Shown: positions 42,961 to 52,146 of the stretch, one piece after another | How positions within the stretch are numbered: the first letter of the stretch is position 1 | Layout: each line of letters opens with the position of its first letter | Assembly (NCBI GenBank): GCA_963681505.1 | Contig: OY811972.1 | Span: forward strand, 6,161,350 to 6,225,349 | Direction: 5' to 3' | Length of the DNA stretch: 64,000 nucleotides | From: Eunapius fragilis | Lineage: Eukaryota > Porifera > Demospongiae > Spongillida > Spongillidae | The notes under the pieces: model-generated | Database searches by the model: none | What the model was told of the DNA's origin: nothing | What the model saw: only the letters and a program-made list of their open reading frames with translations | Position numbers and translations under genes: made by a program

Positions 42961-43390
42961 GAAACTATCGTCACTACAACTCTTCAGCGCATCGTTGCAC
43001 TATTCACATCTAACAGCAAAAACTTCCACCTCTCTATGTCGGTCTAAAACACACTCGTCTAGCCAAGCACTCGTTACATGCCTTATGCTTCGTCTTACGC
43101 ACACAATGCGTGAGCAACTACAGAACACTATGACATCTTCATGCCCGAGTACAATCTTTTACACGGCGCTTGGATGAGATATCAATATATAAACAATAGA
43201 CGATGGGTGATGTTTCTTGCATCTAAAACTGAGGACAATCACGTCCTTAGTCTAAAAGTACCATACGGATTGGGATTATAGAATAAAACGCGGCCACCCG
43301 GGGGTATGTCGCCATGCCGCTTATAAGCGGCGTCCGCCGTACGAAGCACAATAATTTTGCCGCTTATAAGCGGCTTTCGCAGTTAAACCG

Positions 43391-43530
43391 TTAACCCCAC
43401 CACTTCTCAGTGACCACACCCATAGACCCTGTTTGCGGCTTAGTGCATTAACCCCACCACTTCTCACTGACTGACCATGCCCATAGATGCTGTTTGCGGC
43501 TTAGTGCATTAACCCCACCACTTAATGAAG
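43391..43530 (+). repeat. 60-bp satellite array, part 2 (~2.3 copies)
   Basis: Continuation of the array at 40691-41189 after the piggyBac-like insertion. Confidence 0.92.
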
Positions 43531-43544
43531 TTAATTTTTTTTTT

Positions 43545-43914
43545 CAAAATGCCTTCACATCAGGAAAAGAAGAAAGCCAAACGACGAGCAAAGTACCACA
43601 AAACACTAGACGACGTATTAGATTCAGCCTGAGCAGAACTACATGCAAGGGTATCAAGCAGATCTTGAAAAGGAACGAGCTGCTAAAAGACAGTGATATT
43701 GCCATAGTCCTGAACATTCATCTCGCTCGGCGAAAAGAGTTAAGGTCACTCAAAGGTATGTCGTACCTTACTCTCTGTACGAACCAAACGATGTCATACT
43801 AAACGAGTATAAAGGTGTAAAGAGTAATGTAAAGCGATTTGAAGCAATATTGAGGCAATTGAACAATTTATATCTGAGAAAAGATAGTTGCCAAATAAGA
43901 GGGAACAACCTCTA
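43545..43914 (+). pseudogene. Basic Lys/Arg-rich coding fragment
   Basis: An ATG at 43548 begins MPSHQEKKKAKRRAKYHK. After frame changes it reads YQADLEKERAAKRQ and later VVPYSLYEPNDVILNEYKGV. Repeats of the Y-x-x-D-x-E-K-x-R-A-A-K-R type are frequent in proteins of transposon origin in sponges and cnidarians. No domain can be named, and it breaks off just before the TIR element at 43928. Confidence 0.35.
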
Positions 43915-43927
43915 AAGAATATAACAA

Positions 43928-45663
43928 CCCGGGTGAAAAATTACGCGTTGCAACGCGTTGCAAGGCGTATTTATGCGAATTTCCACGTTGCTAGCAGCCT
44001 GGGGACCGGTAATTACTTGTCCCCAGGCTGAACGGCGTTGCGCATACATCATACACACTATTTTCAACCGTTGCTTAAAAGACGGTGCATACGACAGTCC
44101 GCTCAAATTTCAGCATGCCACTGACTTATGTTATGTGTTAAATTGCAGTGCAATGTTTTAACACAGTGTAAAACAGGTTTGTTATACCCCTCGGCATAAC
44201 ATTGTTATACACGCTGTTATACATAATCTGTCATACACATTGCGTATAACGGTGTAGAACTGAGTATAATGGCCATGGTCTCACCGTCAGTTATACACAT
44301 TGTCATATTTACTTATTGATTTTTTAAACCCGCACGTGCGCAATGTCAAGCTTGCAACTCAAACGGATTGGAAAAACAGCGTACGTTATAATAATATACT
44401 AATTCCTTTTTACGTAGTAGCTTGGCGCTCAATCGTACATTTCTTCAGGTCAACAAGAAGAAGTGAGCAATTTTGTATCTTGCTACCCAGTTGCGGAGCG
44501 TAAGTGCATCTAATTGCGGAAGCCCGTATAGATTTTAGTGTACATGTATGTTTACAGAGTTTTGGTCTGCGATCTTTTGAATGCACCTGAGACCTATTTT
44601 GTTGTTCTGCAGGTATGTCTTCACCTTTTTGTGAATGGTGTGCAACATTTAGAATATCGCACAGGTTGTTTGAAGTTAAGTGTTGCCTTTCCTACAGGTG
44701 ACTATAAAAGTGGCCTCCTGTGCATAGTGCTTCTTATATCTTGGCAATGTGTGGCAAGTTCAATGGGTGCTGCTATGTGTATGATGTGCAACATTTAGAA
44801 TATCACACAGGTTGCAATTGTTTGAAGCCAAGTTTGCCTTTCTTACAGGATATCCAACATGGAGTCTTAGAGTGCATGGTTCTTTTGGCATCTTGTGGTA
44901 AGTTACATGGGTACTGCTTTGTGTATGATGTGCAACAAAAGTGTTGCCTTTCTTAACAGGATGCCTCTATAGTGTCCTCCAAGTGGGTACAGTTTGCTAT
45001 GTGTATGGTGTGCAACATTTAGAATATCACACAGATTGAGGCCAAGTGTTGCCTTTCTTACAGGATACCCAACATGGTATCTGTAGAGTGCATGGTGCTT
45101 GTGGCATCTTGGCAATGTGTGGTAAGTTCAATGGGTGATGCTTTGTGTATGGTGTGCAACGTTTTGAATATCACACAGGTTGAAGCCAAGTGTTGCAGGA
45201 TGTCCACCATGGTGGTAATTGTTGTAAACATTACATCCATGCCAATTTTTACCCCTCCAACTATCACCCCCTAGCTCCAACTATCATGATCTCCACTGTA
45301 ATAGATGAAGACAATCTTGATTTAGATTCAGTGGACCCAGCCTGACCCGTCCAAGGCATAAAAGGGACATTGTTTTGTTGTACTTGTCATGGCTGTAGAA
45401 ATTATAAACAAAGATATCAATTTCATTCGATTTCATTACTCTATATATAGTAACAATAAAAAATATTCATCGACGCAACGTTATCCCAATGTTATGAATT
45501 TTGTTATAAGCCTAAGCGTTGCAACGCGTTGCCACGCGCGTGGCGTTAAAAAGGGACATTTTTCTAGCGTGGCAACGCGTGGCAACGCGTTGCGAAGTCG
45601 TCGAACGTAACCGTGCTCATTAACGCCACGCAACGCGTTGCAACGCGAAATTTTTCACCCGGG
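43928..45663. mobile_element. 1.7-kb DNA element with CCCGGGTGAAAAATT ends
   Basis: Left end CCCGGGTGAAAAATTACGCG and right end, read inward, CCCGGGTGAAAAATTTCGCG, both continuing with TTGCAACGCGTTGC. The self-complementary CGCGTTGCAACGCG motif recurs several times in the right 150 bp. No transposase was seen. The interior carries degenerate ~160-bp tandem repeats. A target duplication was not clear (AACA-like on both sides). Confidence 0.8.
44585..45210 (+). repeat. Degenerate tandem repeat, ~160-bp period, ~4 copies
   Basis: Each copy has TGTGCAACATTTAGAATATC, ACACAGGTTG, AAGTGTTGCCTTTCTTACAG and GCATCTTG(GCAATGTG)TGG. Short frames inside repeat with the unit and are not genes. Confidence 0.85.
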
Positions 45664-46193
45664 AACACCAACCTGCGCATATACAAAACTACCTGGCATG
45701 ACAACTGATCTGATGTTACAACATGTGTCTGATCCTATATAGTTAGAGGTTTTCAAAGTGTTTTCTCCAATGCTCATTTTGTGGTGGGGAGCCCAATGTT
45801 CGGTCTTGTGACAAGCATGCAACTGATGCAAGATCAAGTTGCTTCTCTTTGGAAGAAAATCTACTTACCTGCATGTCTGCAGTTGATCAGGAAACAGGAA
45901 CATAATCTTGTACATAAAAGTCAACGTTTTATGTGTTATCAAGCTAAACTTCATTAGCCAGAATTGATCAATTCTTGATTTTACATTTTGATTTTATTGT
46001 TGTAAGGTTCATATCTATACTATTTCTTTTTTCTGTGTACACTAATAGCAATGTCCGCAACATATAGAGGATCTCCATCACCTCGATGGTCACTGTCACT
46101 ACCACCTCTTCCATCACCATACCATCCACCTTCACCTATGTCTACATCAGACACCTCCAATGTTGTTAAAGCAGGTAACTGAATTTGCAAAAG
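45664..46193. other. Unassigned, with a Pro/Ser-rich segment
   Basis: An ATG at 46051 preceded by AATAG opens MSATYRGSPSPRWSLSLPPL and a Pro/Ser-rich stretch up to about 46171, then stops. This may be an earlier part of the next ORF joined by a lost frame. Confidence 0.3.
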
Positions 46194-46814
46194 ATGGAGG
46201 CTAGTATCATTGATGCCATCAGAGACCTTAAAGAGGCACTTTTGGGGAAAAAGCTGGATGAGATAGCACTGACTGGTAAACCCTCATGGCCAGCAAGGTT
46301 ACATAACAGCTCCACAACACCAGTGCCCAGGCCATCTCCTTCAGCTGGCCAAGCAACACCTGCAGTCCCTCTACTCCAGCACACAGCAGTCCCGCTAATG
46401 CCTCATCCAGCACCACAACTACCACTCCCTTCAGAAGTCTTGCTATCTCCAAGCACGAGCGGGGACTCACCCAGATGTCTTCCAATAAGAGAGGGTCATA
46501 ACCATCTGCCCTCAAGTGAGATAGAAAGATCCAACCTCAGGCCTCTGGAATTTACGGTTCAGTGTCACCACAGCTTGACATCGGAGAGCAAAATTCACAC
46601 ACATTCTCAGAAATTGGCAAGTGAGTCCTACTTTGGAACTAAAGTAATGGTTCAGTGCACTGTAATGGGGTGCACTGCATTCAAGGGATTGCCCATTAGT
46701 GAGCTAAAGAGTTTAAAACAATTTTTGTTTGGTATAAAGTTAAATATTGGAGTGCACCACATGTGTGTATCTAGTATAGGCCATGGGTGCACTCGAGCTA
46801 GAAACTATCCTTAA
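46194..46814 (+). CDS. BEN-domain-like protein fragment
   Basis: From the ATG at 46194 (MEASIIDAIRDLKEALLGKK) the 206-residue frame has an amphipathic start, a Pro/Ser/Thr-rich middle and a carboxy part SYFGTKVMVQCTVMG, FKGLPISELKSLKQFLFGIK. The pattern F-G-x-x-V-M-x-x-C-T-V-x-G ... L-x-x-x-x-L-x-x-L-K is that of BEN domains, which bind DNA and occur in chromatin regulators, viruses and transposon-linked proteins. The frame ends soon after; a full BEN domain would go on for some residues, so it may be truncated or spliced. No neighbour clarifies its role. Confidence 0.45.
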   Translation: MEASIIDAIRDLKEALLGKKLDEIALTGKPSWPARLHNSSTTPVPRPSPSAGQATPAVPLLQHTAVPLMPHPAPQLPLPSEVLLSPSTSGDSPRCLPIREGHNHLPSSEIERSNLRPLEFTVQCHHSLTSESKIHTHSQKLASESYFGTKVMVQCTVMGCTAFKGLPISELKSLKQFLFGIKLNIGVHHMCVSSIGHGCTRARNYP

Positions 46815-46889
46815 ACGAGTGTTGTGATTAGTCATTATGTAAATACATATGCTCATTGATATTATACATCTACTCATGAATGAAGCAGT

Positions 46890-47064
46890 GTCTCTGTGTG
46901 TGGTCAGTGAGTGAAAAGTGGTGAGGTTAATGCACTAAGCCGCACACAGGGTCCAGGGGTGTAGTCAGTTAGTGAGAAGTGATGGGGTTAATGCACCAAG
47001 CCGCAAACAGCATCTATGGGTGTGGTCAGTCAGTGAGAAGTGGTGGGGTTAATGCACTAAGCCA
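46890..47064 (-). repeat. 60-bp satellite array, inverted (3 copies)
   Basis: Same unit as 40691-41189 in reverse orientation, next to the inverted arm 47065-47236. Confidence 0.92.
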
Positions 47065-47236
47065 AGTAGTGAGGTGTGAGTGGATTAGGTGAAATGTACA
47101 GCTGCTTAGAGGTTTACTTGTTCACATGAAAACAATTTCCTGACATATGGACCCCTCCCTCTTTATCTATGGGCTTGTATATGAAGGTAACAAGAAATAA
47201 TAAAATTGCTTTACAAACTGAACTTCAAGCACTCAA
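47065..47236 (-). repeat. Inverted-repeat arm, right (unique part)
   Basis: Reverse complement of 40513-40690. It passes directly into the Tc1 fragment without the foldback insertion present in the left arm. Confidence 0.9.
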
Positions 47237-47454
47237 TAACCAGTAACACCACCCTTCAGTTCTATAGCTTTAGGGATTACTTTTTTAAAGTGTCCTATGT
47301 ATTTAGCACACACAGATGGTGTCACTGTCTTCCAAAAGGCCTTGATCCCTCTAATAAGTTCTTCCTTGTTTTTAGGCTACACCTCTCTCCGCATATACTT
47401 CTTCAATTCATGCCATACAGTGTAGGTTTTCAATAGGATTGAGGTCAGTGACCA
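47237..47454 (-). pseudogene. Tc1/mariner transposase carboxy-terminal fragment
   Basis: The minus strand matches 39943-40135 closely, starting at TDLNPIEN (the catalytic Glu) and continuing to the end of the transposase. A junction at about 47454 joins it to the carboxy end of a piggyBac transposase. It is thus a second, truncated copy of the same Tc1 family or a duplicated segment. Confidence 0.85.
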
Positions 47455-49069
47455 GACCTCTGGCAACAGAAATCCTGAAATCCAGGTGGGACATTGGTTT
47501 GCCTACTGCTGATTTGTAATATAAGTTGTATGCATTCACCAGTGTCATGTGAAAAAACACACACTTCTACCACTTCTTTGACACAATGCTGCAGCCGTAA
47601 TATTGAAGCAGTTGACCAGCCTTGTCCACAACTCCCATATAGCTATTATATTCTTCAATGCAGCTTGGTTTTTGTACAACTTGCTGGCCACCACCACCTT
47701 TCTTCCATCGGGATTTGGAAATCAAGCTGTCATCATGTATGGTGGTAAGGAGTGCAACTACACGTTTGTCGTGCCACTTCAGTCCCAGAACAGGAGGGTC
47801 ATTGTATGTTACAATCTCCCCTTTCTTTACAGTTGCTGTTTTAAACCAATGTTGGATACCCTTCCTGTCCTATCGAACAGTTCCACAACTGCCAAAGCCC
47901 TTTGAATAGAGGTACTTGCATAACATAGGACTGGCATAAAAGTTGTCCATGTAAACATGGTAACCCTTTCCTTCTAGTTCCTTTGTGAGCTCGGTTACCA
48001 CATGGGTACTGAGAGGAGTGTCATCTTTCCTAGTTTCATCTTTTCCAGTATACAACTGGAAGTTCCAAGTGTTGTGTGTTCCTCTGACAGTACCCAAGCC
48101 TTTATATCCCACTTGTGAGGCTTCTTGGGCATGTAGTGCAGAAATGAAAGTCTGCCTTTGTATGCAATCGTACTCTCATCCACACTTATTTCTTTCTTCA
48201 TAATGTAGCTGGACTTGTAGTTCTGTGCCAGTGAGTTCACTACATGCACAACCTTGTCGTGACCTGGCTGTCCCCTTGGCATCATTCTTGAATTGTCAGC
48301 CAAATGCAAAAACTTCATCACCAGTAAGAACCTATCCCGGCTCATAATTGAGCGAAAATTGTTGGAGCAGAATGGCCATCTTGTACTCCAGTAGTGCTCA
48401 ACACTTGGTATGTTCAATACCCATACAAATGATGAGGCCCAGTACCTTTTTCAAGTCATGGTGAGTGAACATGTTCCGTGTAAATTGGTGTGCCCTGGCT
48501 TTGGGGTGATTTCTCAGGTGTGCTGCATGGCTGACGATGCACTGATTTCGATACCTATTTGACTCCATGACTATGTATTCTATTAGGTCCTCAGGAAATA
48601 GTTCAAAGAAGCAGTCAAGTGGCTCCATTCTGCCCAAGTTCTTCACTACACCACTGTGCTGATTGAAATCAGGGATGCTACCACCCCCTCTGTTGCTTGG
48701 TGGATCACCTGCTCCATTTGACACGCTATTGTCACTTTCCACTGCACGCACCTCATCTTCTTCACCCACAAACACACCACCCTCTACTCCCACACCCTCA
48801 TCTCCTTCATCCACAAACACACCACCCTCTTCTCCTTCACCATCCATTACTACATCTTCTTCAGCAGCTATGTTGCACCCGTTCATTATCATATCCATCA
48901 TCTCCATTGCTGCACCACCATCATTCATCTCTCCAGGGAGCGCCTTGATGACATCATCATCAACATAGCCATCGAATTCATCATCAGTACAGTCACTATC
49001 TATGTCCTCCATGTATTGGAGGAGGAATTCGGGGTCCGAGGGAAGGGACCTGCTTCTATTCATCGCCAC
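47455..49069 (-). pseudogene. piggyBac-family transposase
   Basis: On the minus strand an acidic amino end (MAMNRSRSLPSDPEFLLQYM, then repeated Glu/Asp/Gly/Val units) leads into PLDCFFELFPEDLIEYIV and NRYRNQC. After a frame change at ~48400 come VEHYWSTRWPFCS, ISVDESTIAYKGRLSFLHYM (first catalytic Asp) and HKWDIKAW. After another near 48000 come YHVYMDNFYASPMLCKYL (second Asp), then DKRVVALLTTIH and EEYNSYMGVVDKAGQL (third Asp). So the DDD triad positions are present, but at least two frameshifts and a stop break the gene. The Cys-rich tail is missing: the sequence switches to a Tc1 fragment at 47454. The enzyme would move its element between TTAA sites. Confidence 0.9.
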
Positions 49070-49179
49070 AACATGGAAGCCACACTACGCATAGAATTCA
49101 ATTTTTATTATGTAAACAAACCTCGCGCAGCTGCAATTGTTTACACACGCCCGCACTATGCGTTTATATTATACCATCC

Positions 49180-49263
49180 CGCTTGGCCACTAAAGTGGCC
49201 TTCTGCAATGCGCAGGCGCTAGCGTATGGTCACTATAGTGGCCCGTCGCTGTTCGAGGGTTAA
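49180..49263 (-). repeat. piggyBac end with subterminal palindromes
   Basis: TTAA at 49260-49263 is followed, reading inward on the minus strand, by CCCTCGAACAGCGACG. Two palindromes, GGGCCACTATAGTGACC and GGCCACTTTAGTGGCC, lie within 80 bp. This is the 5' end of the element encoding the transposase at 47455-49069. The opposite end was lost where the Tc1 fragment begins. Confidence 0.8.
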
Positions 49264-50130
49264 ACACACAGTCCCACATATTGTTAAATAGAATTCTCAG
49301 CATATAGAATAACAGTACTAGTAAACACACATACATCTGGGTTAAGCCCTAGTCAATTAAAGGTAGATATTATTATCAAGCCTACAAACTAGATTATTTT
49401 TGATTAAATCATAACTGGTTGTATATTAACATACCTTCATCATTGATTGAACTCTGAGCAGAAGTACCTGAGAAAAAAAGATATTGTTTGTTTGTTTGTT
49501 TAGATGTTTGTGTTGGTTTATTTGGATGTTTGTGTGTGTGTGGATGGATGTTTTTTTTTTATGGATGGATGTATGGGTGGATGGCACAGTGGTTTAAGAC
49601 CATGACATGAGGTCCAGTAATGAAGTTTAGATTTTATTGCATAAACTGATAGTTAAATGCCTGAACTATCACAATTCATCATCAAGAATTGTATTATTTT
49701 CAAACAACAGGGCGCAATAATTGGTGCAATGTAATTAAACTGTTAAATTTTATGAGATAATGTATTGTAGTGTAATAGACATTTAAAAAATAACCCTGCA
49801 TGATAGACACTAAATAATATAGAAAATAGATATTTCTGACCATCCTCGTACGTGTACAATTATATTTTCAACGTGCAATTCTCGTAACAAGTCGCAATGT
49901 GTTAGATTGTTCGTAAAATCATTGTGGTATAACCACATGTAGCGCACAAGAGATCGCGCAGGCGAAATAGGAGGACCTTCCAAAACTAAATAATGCAGCA
50001 CGAAGCTTCTGGTATGAGATACCTATCTAATATGGTATGCCGCTATTTGCCGCATCAAACTTTGGAATTTTTAAAACGCTATAAACACAAGCGACTTACG
50101 ATGTTAAAATATCAATAAAGGTAACTTAAC
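49264..50130. other. Unassigned, with TTTG/TGGA microsatellites
   Basis: A (TTTG)n/(TGGATG)n tract at about 49485-49580. Otherwise AT-rich without a recognised gene. Confidence 0.4.
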
Positions 50131-51954
50131 TTGCTGTTTACCATGGCCGACGATAGACGAATCACAAATGTAGAAGCCTTTGAAAGGTACGTAGCAAAGT
50201 TCAAAAGTAACACTGAGGCAGCAAGACGGTTTCTGCTTGATGAAGGATTGGATAATGGCACAGACGAGCTTGGAGTTCTTAATAGGTGGGTATATCGGAT
50301 TTGTAGCCTTAGAAATAAATGGGCTAGATTGTCCAAAGGGCAGAAGAGCGACAGTACCGACCATCAACCACTAACAGCACTCTTTAGTCCTGATAGGAGT
50401 ATCTCAGCAACAGCAGCTTCACGGCTGCAGAGACAGGCACTCTTCCTGTCGGCCTATGCCTACACCATAAAGTATCAGAACACTACCCAGCATGCGAATG
50501 CAGACGCACTGTCCAGACTACCAAGCAAACAACTGGACCAAGCCCCAGAGGACAGCGATGATGCCACGGCATACCTGATACAGCAATTAGAACTGTTACC
50601 CGTGACAGCACTCTCTCTTAAGGCTGGAACTCTGAAGGACCCCGAGCTCACCAGGGTGATGACCTTTGCTCAGTCTGGATGGCCTCGCTCTATCAGTGAG
50701 GACCTAAAGCCATTCTTTGTGAGACGGGATGAGCTCACTATTGAACAAGGATGTCTGATGTGGGGGGCACGAGCTATCATTCCACAGAAGTACAGGAGCA
50801 AGGTGCTGGATGAACTCCATGGAGGACACTTGGGCGTGGTCAAAATGAAGGCTCTCGCTCGGGCACATGTGTGGTGGCCCAACATAGACCGGGACATTGA
50901 AGGGGCATGTCAGAGCTGTACTGGATGCCAACTAATGAAGCAAGACCCGAAATTGACCCCCGTCCACCCATGGGAGTACCCTGAGGGCCCTTGGCGAAGG
51001 GTGCATCTCGATTTTGCTGGACCATTTGAGGGGAAGACATTCCTGGTCATGGTAGACGCTTATACCAAGTGGCCAGAAGTATCTGTGATGACGAGCACGA
51101 CAACAGAGGTCACCATTGATGAACTGCGGAACACATTTGCTAGGTGGGGAATACCCCAACAGATTGTAACGGACAATGGCCCACAATTTGTGTCGGAGAT
51201 GTTCCAGAGGTTCATGAGCTACAACAATATTAAACATATCAAGTCTAGCCCATACCACCCAGCCACCAATGGCTTGGCGGAACGATTTGTTCAAACCCTG
51301 AAACAAGCACTGAGGGTGTCTCGGAAGGACGAGAGATCTCTTCAACATCGACTTGCTAGTTTTCTACTTAACTACAGGAATTCTAGACATGCGACAACAG
51401 AGACTGCTCCATCGTACCTGATGATGGGTAGAGAGTTACGCTGCCGGTTGCACTTACTGAAGCCAGACCTGAGGGGCACCGTGTCCAAGGCCATGACTCG
51501 TCAGGTGATGACAAGAGCAGCAGCCATTGAGCGGAATTTTGGAGAGGGAAAAAAGGTGATGGTTCGTGACTACCGAATTGGACACACACGTTGGCAGCCG
51601 GCTACAATCACTCAGAAGTTAGGTGTCAAGTCCTACCTAGTTGACTTAGAAAATGGTGGTGTGTGGAAACGACATGCAGACCAGATCAGACCAGCTGACG
51701 AGAGGTTAACAATGGAAGAACCAGATGAAGGGGACTGCCCAGTCCCACTGTCAAGATGCATAGAACCAGTTCTGCAACCTCCTAATGAGATGGTCATACC
51801 ACTGCCTAGGGAATCTGAGGGCCAGGGAACGAGAGGATTGGAGGGGGTAGCACCCCAAGAAGCACCCCTATCTCAGGAGACACAAGAAAGCACCCCTACC
51901 TCAGGAGACACAGGAAGAAACACCCCTAATTCAGGAGAGACTTCAACCACGTGA
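50131..51954 (+). CDS. Internally deleted Ty3/gypsy polyprotein (RNase H end plus integrase)
   Basis: The 607-residue frame has ~67 residues of unknown origin (MADDRRITNVEAFERYVAKF, then NTEAARRFLLDEGLDNGT) joined in frame near 50350 to the end of a Ty3/gypsy RNase H (TDHQPLTALF, ANADALSRLPS). A full integrase follows: HLGVVKMKALARAHVWWP, CTGCQLMKQD, HLDFAGPF with first Asp, TDNGPQF with second Asp, GLAERFVQTLK with Glu. A carboxy domain follows (GHTRWQPATI, VWKRHADQIRP). Protease and RT are absent. The frame is open throughout, with a small shift near 51890; beyond it the other frame reads RRSGRVIKKPARY to a stop at ~52033. It may be a deletion derivative or an integrase fused to a new amino end; the first is simpler. 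Confidence 0.8.
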   Translation: MLFTMADDRRITNVEAFERYVAKFKSNTEAARRFLLDEGLDNGTDELGVLNRWVYRICSLRNKWARLSKGQKSDSTDHQPLTALFSPDRSISATAASRLQRQALFLSAYAYTIKYQNTTQHANADALSRLPSKQLDQAPEDSDDATAYLIQQLELLPVTALSLKAGTLKDPELTRVMTFAQSGWPRSISEDLKPFFVRRDELTIEQGCLMWGARAIIPQKYRSKVLDELHGGHLGVVKMKALARAHVWWPNIDRDIEGACQSCTGCQLMKQDPKLTPVHPWEYPEGPWRRVHLDFAGPFEGKTFLVMVDAYTKWPEVSVMTSTTTEVTIDELRNTFARWGIPQQIVTDNGPQFVSEMFQRFMSYNNIKHIKSSPYHPATNGLAERFVQTLKQALRVSRKDERSLQHRLASFLLNYRNSRHATTETAPSYLMMGRELRCRLHLLKPDLRGTVSKAMTRQVMTRAAAIERNFGEGKKVMVRDYRIGHTRWQPATITQKLGVKSYLVDLENGGVWKRHADQIRPADERLTMEEPDEGDCPVPLSRCIEPVLQPPNEMVIPLPRESEGQGTRGLEGVAPQEAPLSQETQESTPTSGDTGRNTPNSGETSTT

Positions 51955-52047
51955 GGCTACTCCGCAGCAGATACCCAGACGAAGTGGAAGGGTAATTAAG
52001 AAACCGGCTCGGTATACGGATGGAGGGACCTGAATGGAGGGGAGGAA

Positions 52048-52146
52048 TGTGGAGTATAAACCAGACTAACTTTATGATGTGCATTTATCCGTGTGCGGTA
52101 TATCTGTAATTATCCTTAATAATCACTGCTCGCTGAGTGCATGCTA
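52048..52146 (+). repeat. Truncated 3' LTR of the Ty3/gypsy copy
   Basis: A purine tract GGAGGGGAGGAA is followed by TGTGGAGTATAAACCAGAC, a normal polypurine tract and LTR start. About 100 bp later the sequence passes into BEL/Pao coding sequence, so the LTR is cut. No matching 5' LTR was found upstream. Confidence 0.6.

Larger units (their letters stand above)
41194..43390 (-). mobile_element. TTAA-flanked piggyBac-like element 3 with minisatellite
   Basis: TTAA at 41190-41193 and 43391-43394. The ends read inward CGGTTTACTCGCAG and CGGTTTAACTGCG. Two identical palindromes GCCGCTTATAAGCGGC-type lie just inside the right end (43317-43332 and 43360-43375). The left flank ends GCATTAA and the right flank starts TTAACCCCACCACTTCTCA, so removing the insert and one TTAA restores a normal 60-bp satellite unit. 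The interior holds amino-terminal transposase fragments (minus) and a 24-bp minisatellite instead of the catalytic domain. Confidence 0.9.
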
